From NCBI GenBank assembly GCA_025357895.1, contig JANYLL010000169.1, positions 1-16,043 of the forward strand: 16,043 bases of DNA, read 5' to 3'. The notes beneath the pieces were generated by a model. That model saw only the letters and a list, made by a program, of their open reading frames with translations, had not been told where the DNA came from and searched no databases. Positions 5,259 through 11,903 of this stretch are shown here, piece after piece (within the stretch, counting starts at the first letter, position 1; each line of letters begins with the position of its first letter). The DNA comes from Ignavibacteriota bacterium. GTDB taxonomy: Bacteria; Bacteroidota; Ignavibacteria; Palsa-1295. A program made the position numbers and the translations under genes.

Positions 5259-7139
5259 ATGAATCAATTTCGGAAAGAAATCGTAATTAATGCCCGCCAG
5301 GAAAATCAAGTCCGCATAGCCATCACCGAGAACGGACGACTTGTCGAGCTATTCGTAGAAAATCCCGAGACTATCCGCCATGTCGGTGAAATATTTCTTG
5401 GCAGGGTCGCTAAAGTTATTCCGGGTATGAATGCTGCTTTTATCAACGTCGGGCTTGCTCAGGATGCTTTCCTGCATTTCTCCGATGTAGGTGATTCGTT
5501 TGACGGCTCGATGTCATTCCTCGCCGATGCAGATATGCATGATGACGATGATGACTCCGAGGACGACGAATTCGATGAAGATGACGGCGAAGAATCTATC
5601 CCTGTCGGAGCGCTTGAAGGACCTCCGCAGCTACGTCTCAAAAGCGCAGGAGATGACGGCAGCCCGCGTCCTGAACCACGGCGCGAGAATAAGCCCAGCC
5701 AGCCCAAGGGACCACGCCGCGCTTTCTCAACACTTGAAGTATCGAATATCGATCTTGAACCGGGTCAGAATATCCTCGTTCAGGTAACGCGCGAAGCATT
5801 TGCTAATAAAGGAGTACGCGTCACAAGCCGCATATCGTTACCGGGAAGATTTCTTGTACTCGTCCCTTTTGAACCGGGAATCGGAATCAGTAAAAAAGTA
5901 TTCTCTGTTCGTGAGCGCCGTAGACTTCGTAAAGTTATTCGTTCACTGAAACCGAAAGATGTCGGCGTGATCATTCGCACGGTTGCAGAAAATAAAGAAG
6001 AGTCCGCTCTTCGTGAAGATCTGCAAAATATATTAAATGATTGGAACGAGATCCAGAAAAAGATCAAGGATAAAGAGCCGCCGATCGTCGCTTTTCAGGA
6101 TACGAATATTACTAATAGTGTACTCCGGGATCTCTTTAGCAATGATATTACAAAGATCGTTGTGGACGACAAAAAGATGTATCGCGAAGTTCTTGATTAT
6201 ATCCAATGGGCTTCTCCGAATCTTGCCGGAACGGTCGAGCAATATAAAGAGCCTGCTCCAGTCTTTGATGCGCTTGGAATAGAAGAAGAGATCGAACAGA
6301 CCATGTCGCGTAAGGTGTTGCTGCCATCAGGCGGTTATCTTTTTATTGAAAAGACCGAAGCGATGGTTGTCGTTGACGTGAACTCCGGCCGTTACGCAGC
6401 ACGGCGCGAACAGGAGTTGAACTCGCTGAAAACCAATCTTGAATCAGCGCGTGAGATCGCAAGGCAATTGCGCCTTCGCGATATCGGCGGCATCATCGTT
6501 GTCGATTTCATCGACATGATCGATGAGCGTAATAAAAAGAAAGTCTATGATGAAATGAAGAAGGAATTGCGCCGCGACCGTGCAAAATCTTCGATCTTAC
6601 CGCTTACCGATTTTGGCTTGATGCAGATCACGCGTCAGCGAATCCGTCAATCCCTCGGTGAAACGATGAGTGACCAATGTTCGGCATGCGGAGGAACAGG
6701 AATGTTAGTATCGCAATCAAGTGTGCTGCATCAGATCGAGCGCTGGCTTGAAAGATTTAAAACCGAAGGTCCCGGTGGTTCGCTTTCACTCAAAGTTCAT
6801 CCGCTTCTGCATGAACCGCTTACGCAGGGATTTTTATCTCCGTGGGTTAAAATGAAATGGCGGACTCATGTTCGCGCAAAACTCATGAATGACGAATCAC
6901 TTCGCGGAGACGAATTCCGTTTCATAGATTCTTCCGGAAAAGATGTAACGCCTGAATACCTCGGTCAGAAGCCCGTCGTGGAAGCAGTTGAAGCTCCTTC
7001 ACAAAATGGCGTAACCCCCCGCCGCAAAGAAAATGGATACAACGACAGGGGAAGAGGTAATGGCGGTGGCGGCGGCAATCGCAATAATCAACGCCGCTCC
7101 AATCGTCCCCGTCCGGCAAACAGAGAAGGCAGTCGATGA
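5259..7139 (+). CDS. rng: Ribonuclease E/G family endoribonuclease (RNase G-like)
   Basis: This is a single-strand-specific endoribonuclease for rRNA maturation and mRNA decay, about 626 residues from the ATG at 5259 (an in-frame ATG at 5244 is the alternative). An S1 RNA-binding domain begins near residue 43 (GEIFLGRVAKVIPGMNAAFINVG). It is split by an insert of roughly 80 residues holding a run of about 18 mostly Asp/Glu residues (near 94-112) and a basic Pro/Arg-rich part. The DNase-I-like catalytic domain carries both metal-binding aspartates: Asp373 in VVVDVNSGR and Asp416 in IIVVDFIDM. The Zn-link cysteines lie in CSACGGTG (474 and 477). The C-terminal tail is Gly/Asn/Arg-rich and probably disordered. 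This is the RNase G architecture, without the long RNase E degradosome scaffold. The next gene starts within its stop codon (ATGA). Confidence 0.93.
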   Translation: MNQFRKEIVINARQENQVRIAITENGRLVELFVENPETIRHVGEIFLGRVAKVIPGMNAAFINVGLAQDAFLHFSDVGDSFDGSMSFLADADMHDDDDDSEDDEFDEDDGEESIPVGALEGPPQLRLKSAGDDGSPRPEPRRENKPSQPKGPRRAFSTLEVSNIDLEPGQNILVQVTREAFANKGVRVTSRISLPGRFLVLVPFEPGIGISKKVFSVRERRRLRKVIRSLKPKDVGVIIRTVAENKEESALREDLQNILNDWNEIQKKIKDKEPPIVAFQDTNITNSVLRDLFSNDITKIVVDDKKMYREVLDYIQWASPNLAGTVEQYKEPAPVFDALGIEEEIEQTMSRKVLLPSGGYLFIEKTEAMVVVDVNSGRYAARREQELNSLKTNLESAREIARQLRLRDIGGIIVVDFIDMIDERNKKKVYDEMKKELRRDRAKSSILPLTDFGLMQITRQRIRQSLGETMSDQCSACGGTGMLVSQSSVLHQIERWLERFKTEGPGGSLSLKVHPLLHEPLTQGFLSPWVKMKWRTHVRAKLMNDESLRGDEFRFIDSSGKDVTPEYLGQKPVVEAVEAPSQNGVTPRRKENGYNDRGRGNGGGGGNRNNQRRSNRPRPANREGSR

Positions 7140-7717
7140 CGGAAACCAGTTCGAAGAAAAAAGTAACGAGAGCAATATATATCATTCTCTCGTTACTTTT
7201 TCTTGCTCTCCTTATCGGCACTGAATTTATCTGGCGTTATGATGCACACTTGAATCACACCATTAAGGTAGCGCTGCGCAATAATTCAAAGTCCGATAGG
7301 ATGCTTGTGATCTTTGAAAAAAGCGAATCACCTGTAGATACGGCGCGAAGAGAGTTCAAAGATATTCGTCACGGCATTACAGATATTATGATGTGGCTTG
7401 AAGGGTATCACGATACGATCCATCTATCACTTCAGGGGAAATATCTTTCCGAGGGCCGCTCAGTTCATATTTCTTCGGATTCATCTACTCAAATTATTCT
7501 CATCCCGAATACGATCCAAGGTCTGCCCTCCGGATCAAATAAAATTATTTATCTGAAAAATGATTCTGTCATTGCGTTGAAAGAATTCTCAGGATTCATT
7601 AATGACATTGATAAGGACGGGAAAGAGGAAGTAAATATTCCCGAGAATGGTGGATGGATGCGGCTTAATCCTGCTACCGGTGAATGGACTCCTGCCCAAT
7701 TAAAGACTATTCCTTGA
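7136..7717 (+). CDS. Hypothetical single-pass membrane protein, overlapping the rng stop
   Basis: This 193-residue protein has a basic N-terminus (SSKKKVTR), one membrane helix (about residues 13-31, AIYIILSLLFLALLIGTEF), and a long extracytoplasmic part. I do not recognise the family. The C-terminal segment NDIDKDGKEEVNIPENGGW resembles the Asp-rich calcium-binding loops of FG-GAP or dockerin-type repeats, which is only a local similarity. The ATG overlaps the rng stop as ATGA, implying translational coupling. An unusually strong hairpin (7154-7204) lies over codons 7-23, including the start of the membrane helix. It is rare to see that inside a freely expressed gene. The 3' end overlaps the convergent glycosyltransferase gene by 11 bases. 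The reading frame and N-terminal anchor look real. Confidence 0.68.
   Translation: MTETSSKKKVTRAIYIILSLLFLALLIGTEFIWRYDAHLNHTIKVALRNNSKSDRMLVIFEKSESPVDTARREFKDIRHGITDIMMWLEGYHDTIHLSLQGKYLSEGRSVHISSDSSTQIILIPNTIQGLPSGSNKIIYLKNDSVIALKEFSGFINDIDKDGKEEVNIPENGGWMRLNPATGEWTPAQLKTIP
7154..7204 (+). promoter_or_regulatory. Strong intragenic hairpin just after rng (attenuator or processing site?)
   Basis: AAAAAGTAACGAGAG (7158-7172) is perfectly complementary to CTCTCGTTACTTTTT (7187-7201), a 15-bp stem with a 14-nt loop. It extends to AAG/CTT at the outer end around one bulged A. It begins 14 nt after the rng stop and lies inside the next coding sequence. It could end most transcripts after rng, protect the rng 3' end, or serve as an RNase G site. 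Regulation is inferred; the pairing is seen. Confidence 0.55.
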
Positions 7718-9383
7718 TGAATCTGACGTTTTTCCATTGCAATGAAAAACGTTCGTCAGTGATTCTATACATATCTAAATATGGCGGCAAAGAAATTTTT
7801 TCGAGATGTACTTGCTTCGCAATTTCCGAATATGCCGGATGATCTTCGCGAAGAAGAAGTAAAACTTTTTTACGTGTCGAGATTTTAATAACTCTTTCTT
7901 CCATAACTTTCCGATCGTAGCTTTGCGATCTGCCGATCCAAAGGGAATCATTTGCAGGGAAATCTCTGATATCATATATCGTGCTTCCGGGAAGATAATA
8001 ATATCCCCAGCGATGCCACCAGGTATCAAGAAGAATCAGATCTGAAGGCTTTGCTGCTTCACACTGGATCGCAGCAAAAACTTCTTCATGGAGCAGATCA
8101 ATATTTTTAACTCCGTACACATTACTAAAAGCCGCTAACCTATTTAAAAAAAGACCGCTGGATTGGATAATTCCTGCATTGAATGAATCATAGGTAAAGC
8201 TATTATCAAAATATTCACGAGAAGTCCATGGAAAAGGAGCAAGAAAAATAATGAGATCAAAACAAACTACCAAAACAACATTTCTGATCGTGGCGAAAGT
8301 AATAATAGGACGAGTCAATAATAATTTATCAACTGATGCACGTTTTATTTTCTCTGCACGCCAGATCGCCATCTGATCAAGGAGTACAGCGGCGATGAGC
8401 GCACAACTTGGCAGAATATTCAATAAATATCCTGCCTTCATAAAATAAACCCCGAAATAAAAAAGGAATGGGGGCAGGACTACCAATGCAACAAAACGAA
8501 AAGACGGCTTAGGAAATTGTGATCTGTTAAATGCACCGACTCTTCTCCAATATTGTAAAAAAGAGGCAAGAAAGATCATCACAAATGGAAGAGCAGCAAT
8601 CAAAAGAGACACGAGTACTTTCCCAATAACTACAGCGTGAGCAGCAAAGGAATTACCAAAGAGAATAGATTGTGAACGGTAAATAGTTTGGCTTTCTTCT
8701 AAAGAAAAATATTTAGCTACTCCTCCACTGTAGGAAAATAAAATTACAAGCCATACTGAAGAAATCAGTAAAAAAAGCATGGTCCCTTGAAACAATATCC
8801 GAAGGGGCTGTGTGGTTTTCCATAATATATAAATAAGACATGGGGTAAAAAAAATAACGCTCGATTGTCTTGCGCCTGTTGCAAGTGAAAGTGCAACAAA
8901 AAGAAAATATACTAACCATTTATTATTACGATCTCTTAGCAACGATATTCCAAGATAAAGAAATGCACTTGCAAAAAATGCTTCATACACATAAGCACTA
9001 GCTACTTCACCGTAGAACCAAAAAAGCGGAGTGAGAAGCCAAAGAACAGCGGCGATGACTCCAACCCTTTCACCCCGAAGTCGCACGCCGGCTCTCCATA
9101 AAAATAATACAGAACCGATGGAAAGTAAAATACTAATCATAACAAATGCAAGATTTACATCGCTGATAAATAAAAGAATGAATTTCGCAAAGAGGATATG
9201 AAGAATATAACCCGGGAAGTGCGGTGTAACTTGTTCCAGAGAAAAACGGAACGTAGCGACGGCAAAATCAATTGAATCGAATTCATAGAGCATCTGTGAA
9301 ATAAAAGGAAGCCGAGTAACAAGTGTGGCAGCAATAAGCAGCGATCCTGTTAACCCCCGAACTTTTTTTTCACCGAGCGGCAT
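7707..9383 (-). CDS. GT-C type membrane glycosyltransferase (GT39/PMT-like)
   Basis: This 558-residue protein has about ten to twelve hydrophobic helices and a soluble C-terminal domain of roughly 150 residues. The first extracytoplasmic loop shows FDSIDF (35-40), where the family keeps its acidic catalytic motif. It is followed by TPHFPGYI (53-60), like the H-x-P-G-Y motif of the GT39/ArnT (PMT_2) superfamily. Such enzymes transfer a sugar from a polyprenyl-phosphate donor to protein, lipid or glycan on the outer face of the inner membrane. Donor and acceptor cannot be told from sequence. Its ATG at 9383 lies 14 bases inside the end of the upstream membrane glycosyltransferase gene, so the two are probably translationally coupled in the ubiA operon. 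Its last codons contain a long hairpin (7719-7765) and overlap the convergent gene by 11 bases. Confidence 0.8.
   Translation of the reverse strand: MPLGEKKVRGLTGSLLIAATLVTRLPFISQMLYEFDSIDFAVATFRFSLEQVTPHFPGYILHILFAKFILLFISDVNLAFVMISILLSIGSVLFLWRAGVRLRGERVGVIAAVLWLLTPLFWFYGEVASAYVYEAFFASAFLYLGISLLRDRNNKWLVYFLFVALSLATGARQSSVIFFTPCLIYILWKTTQPLRILFQGTMLFLLISSVWLVILFSYSGGVAKYFSLEESQTIYRSQSILFGNSFAAHAVVIGKVLVSLLIAALPFVMIFLASFLQYWRRVGAFNRSQFPKPSFRFVALVVLPPFLFYFGVYFMKAGYLLNILPSCALIAAVLLDQMAIWRAEKIKRASVDKLLLTRPIITFATIRNVVLVVCFDLIIFLAPFPWTSREYFDNSFTYDSFNAGIIQSSGLFLNRLAAFSNVYGVKNIDLLHEEVFAAIQCEAAKPSDLILLDTWWHRWGYYYLPGSTIYDIRDFPANDSLWIGRSQSYDRKVMEERVIKISTRKKVLLLLREDHPAYSEIAKQVHLEKISLPPYLDMYRITDERFSLQWKNVRFIKE
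7719..7765. terminator. Long imperfect palindrome at a convergent gene junction
   Basis: CATTG/CAATG (7735-7744) forms the centre. TTTTT/AAAAA, TGACG/CGTCA and GAATC/GATTC add further pairs outward, with small bulges (7734, 7750-7753, 7759-7760). It starts 2 nt after the plus-strand stop at 7717 and lies wholly inside the last codons of the minus-strand glycosyltransferase. It may stop plus-strand transcripts. Terminator function is inferred. Confidence 0.4.
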
Positions 9384-10929
9384 GAACGTCTCCCTTGAGT
9401 TTGAAAACTGACATCACGGTATCAGCGCTTGCAACAAGCGGCGGACGAACTCGGAATTCTTTAATAAGTTCAAGAGAGTCTTTTGCATATTCATAAAACG
9501 AAGGATTTAATCTTGTATAAATAATAAAAATATTTGCTCCCTGCTTTCTCGCTTCATGCCAAACAAGTTTTTGATCATGTTGCAGCGGATAGAATTCCGG
9601 GCTGATAAGTCCCGTAAGATCAATAGGTTGAGCTTTCGTGAAATACCCAATAGCGCCTACATCATCGACAGCAAGTTTATTATTCGAAGAAATATTATCT
9701 TGCAACCATGAAACTGAAGCAAGATGCTGATCATTAATGTTCGTTACTGATTCTGCTGAAAGTAAAACTCCCCGCCATGCCCCGATCAATGCTGCAATGA
9801 GGAACGCAATTTGAATATATCTGAGAGGTTTGCTTTTGGTTTTGTCTGAAAAGAATTTAACCGAAACTAAAATACCAAGGATGATCAAGATAGGAAATAC
9901 TTCAAAGAAATATCTGCCGTGATGGCGGAATTGCGGAGCAATAAATGAAAGCAATATCGGCAGACCGAATCCAAATAAACTCAATAGAATTACGTCTTTC
10001 TGCTTTCGCAAAAATACAGGAGCCGCGAAAGCCACTAGTATAGGAATTGAAAAACTTCCAGCAAGAACTTTTAATACAAAAAATAAATATCCTGGATCGG
10101 GAAGAAAAGATATTTTCACTCCCTGTACAACTGCAGAGTGATAGATCAAGCTGCCGCGCTCATAATATGGAATGAGAAAAATAGGTAGAGCACAAATGAG
10201 AAAAATTATTTTACCTTTTACCAGATCCTGAAGCCCATTTTTTTGCTGAATTCCAACGACAAGCCAATCAATTAAAAACAGAAAAGCTAAAAACATTAAT
10301 TCAGGTCTTGCGGCAATACCGAGAGCGAGCAAGAATCCTTCCCTCATCCGCATAGTAGCTCGGGACTGACGGCGCATTAGATGCTCGCGAAAGACGAAAA
10401 GGGTAATGAAGCAAGCAAGTGTTACTTCCATGCCGCTTGCCGACGCCCAAACTAACCGGGAGGAAAGAACGGTAATAATTCCTGCAACAATACTCCAGGA
10501 ATATGGCTGTACAAATGTGTACCGACATAACCTAAACATCATAGGACTCAGGAATAAATAGAAAATCCCCGATAGAATAATAGCTATCAGATCGAGATGT
10601 TTTGCAAATAGTCCTCCGAGCGCAATAAGAGCAACCCAAAGCGGAGAAGTATCAGCACTTACCGTTCGCGAACTTGAAATCCTATTTAGTGAGTCATCCG
10701 TGTTGATCACAGGATTAAATGTATACCCTTTTCTACTTCGCAGATTTTCTGCGTATCTGCAATGGATATACGTATCATCCAGAGGTGCACCGATGATCGT
10801 AGTATGATCTATGCCGCCATCTGAAAGAAAATCTTTCGTCACAACAAATTGAATCAACAAAACGAGAATTCCTAAAAGGATTAGCCCTCCTTCAATTTGA
10901 TTGCGGCGGATTGCTTTCGCGATATTCAC
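9370..10929 (-). CDS. GT-C type membrane glycosyltransferase (arabinofuranosyltransferase-like)
   Basis: This is a 519-residue multi-helix membrane protein. After the first helix comes GAPLDDTYIHCRYAENL (47-63), with the Asp51-Asp52 pair expected to be catalytic. FNP (71-73), ADTSPLWV (92-99) and SGMEV (around 165) follow. This series is the pattern of a GT-C family annotated in actinobacteria as AftB-like arabinofuranosyltransferases and elsewhere simply as membrane glycosyltransferases. These take a polyprenyl-phosphate sugar and act on the outer membrane face. The gene lies 2 nt after the ubiA-family gene and overlaps the next glycosyltransferase by 14 bases. A pentose donor made through the UbiA enzyme is therefore an attractive, unproven idea. 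No signal peptide is apparent beyond the first membrane helix. Confidence 0.78.
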   Translation of the reverse strand: MNIAKAIRRNQIEGGLILLGILVLLIQFVVTKDFLSDGGIDHTTIIGAPLDDTYIHCRYAENLRSRKGYTFNPVINTDDSLNRISSSRTVSADTSPLWVALIALGGLFAKHLDLIAIILSGIFYLFLSPMMFRLCRYTFVQPYSWSIVAGIITVLSSRLVWASASGMEVTLACFITLFVFREHLMRRQSRATMRMREGFLLALGIAARPELMFLAFLFLIDWLVVGIQQKNGLQDLVKGKIIFLICALPIFLIPYYERGSLIYHSAVVQGVKISFLPDPGYLFFVLKVLAGSFSIPILVAFAAPVFLRKQKDVILLSLFGFGLPILLSFIAPQFRHHGRYFFEVFPILIILGILVSVKFFSDKTKSKPLRYIQIAFLIAALIGAWRGVLLSAESVTNINDQHLASVSWLQDNISSNNKLAVDDVGAIGYFTKAQPIDLTGLISPEFYPLQHDQKLVWHEARKQGANIFIIYTRLNPSFYEYAKDSLELIKEFRVRPPLVASADTVMSVFKLKGDVHAAR

Positions 10930-10931
10930 TC

Positions 10932-11828
10932 TTAGTGAAAGTAAATAATAAAGAACATTGCAATAGCATACGCGATAAAATTGAGAATCATCGGAACATC
11001 GGTAAGAACCACCTCCGTAGGATTCTCCCCCATATTTTTCTTATGTAAAAGATAGAGATAGCGGAAGATCCCATAAAGAACAAATGGAGTAGTAAAGACG
11101 AGATTCTCCGTTCCAAATATTTTTACGGTGCGATCACTTACTGTATAAAGCGCGTAGCTTATCACAGAACCAGCAGCGCAGATCGTGCAAAGCTGTTCGG
11201 CGAAATCAATGCTATAATGTTCAAGGACTTTTCGAGTGGACTCAGAAGGTTTTTTTCCTTCTTCAAGCTGAGCTTCGAGCATTACTAATTCACCTCTGCG
11301 TTTTGCAACAGCAAGGAAAAGTGACAGAAACATCGTTGTCAAAATGAGCCATGAGCTGATAGGCACATCAATCACAAAAGCTCCGCCTACAACCCGAAGC
11401 ATGAAACCAATAGCAATAATAAAAACATCGACAAGAACTACATCTTTTAAGAAAAGACTGTAGGATAGATTCATCACAAAATAAAATGCCAGACAAAAAC
11501 CAAATTTATAAGGAAGATTAAAGACGACAGGAATTGCAATTCCAAAAACAATGAACGCCATACTGATCGCACTCGGAACGCTGATATTGCCGCTTGCAAT
11601 AGGCCGGTGTTTCTTTTTGGGATGCAATCGGTCGCGGTCACGGTCTATAATATCATTGATGATATAGATCGTACTTGCTGTTGCACAGAAAAGGGAAAAA
11701 CCTATGAGCGAAGATTTTGCATAATCCCATTCGAAAAGATGGTGCGAAAAAACGAGAGCAGCGAAAACGAATAGATTCTTGATCCATTGCTTCGGGCGTA
11801 TGAGGCGAATAAAATGTGGTATCTTCAT
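10932..11828 (-). CDS. UbiA-family decaprenyl-phosphate phosphoribosyltransferase-like enzyme
   Basis: This is a 298-residue polytopic membrane enzyme of the UbiA prenyltransferase superfamily. Two marks point to the 5-phospho-ribosyl transferase (DPPR synthase, Rv3806c/UbiA) branch rather than quinone or haem prenyltransferases: the N-terminal RPKQWIKN (11-18), and NDIIDRDRDRLHPKKKHRPIASG, in which Asn58, Asp62 and Asp66 form NDxxDxxxD and the basic HPKKKHRP follows. That enzyme joins PRPP to polyprenyl phosphate, the first step toward lipid-linked arabinose or ribose. The ATG at 11828 has no Shine-Dalgarno, and a Bacteroidota-type -7 element ends only 5 nt upstream. It heads a three-gene operon with two GT-C enzymes. 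The later enzymes DprE1/DprE2 and a phosphatase are not in this window, so the final sugar is open. Confidence 0.86.
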   Translation of the reverse strand: MKIPHFIRLIRPKQWIKNLFVFAALVFSHHLFEWDYAKSSLIGFSLFCATASTIYIINDIIDRDRDRLHPKKKHRPIASGNISVPSAISMAFIVFGIAIPVVFNLPYKFGFCLAFYFVMNLSYSLFLKDVVLVDVFIIAIGFMLRVVGGAFVIDVPISSWLILTTMFLSLFLAVAKRRGELVMLEAQLEEGKKPSESTRKVLEHYSIDFAEQLCTICAAGSVISYALYTVSDRTVKIFGTENLVFTTPFVLYGIFRYLYLLHKKNMGENPTEVVLTDVPMILNFIAYAIAMFFIIYFH

Positions 11829-11833
11829 TAAGA

Positions 11834-11862
11834 CAAAAATACGGCAGATTAACTCCTACAAA
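11834..11862 (-). promoter_or_regulatory. Bacteroidota-type promoter giving a (near-)leaderless ubiA operon mRNA
   Basis: On the minus strand TTTG (11862-11859), a 17-nt spacer and TATTTTTG (11841-11834) match the -33/-7 consensus. Only five bases (TCTTA) separate TATTTTTG from the ATG at 11828, so transcription should start at or next to the start codon. The -7 octamer is identical to the one upstream of the ybeY pair. Confidence 0.55.
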
Positions 11863-11903
11863 ATGAAGAGCTTGGTTTTTGACCTATTAGGATCTTTCCG
11901 TAA

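Noticed and set aside
5202..5264. A sigma70-like promoter (TTTACT-N18-TATACT) before rng
   Set aside because: The predicted start would fall inside the coding sequence beyond the preferred ATG at 5259, and the match is not better than expected in AT-rich DNA.
5459..6282. Several open frames on both strands within rng
   Set aside because: They are shadows of the strong RNase G frame, with low-complexity products such as Ser-rich antisense runs of the acidic insert.
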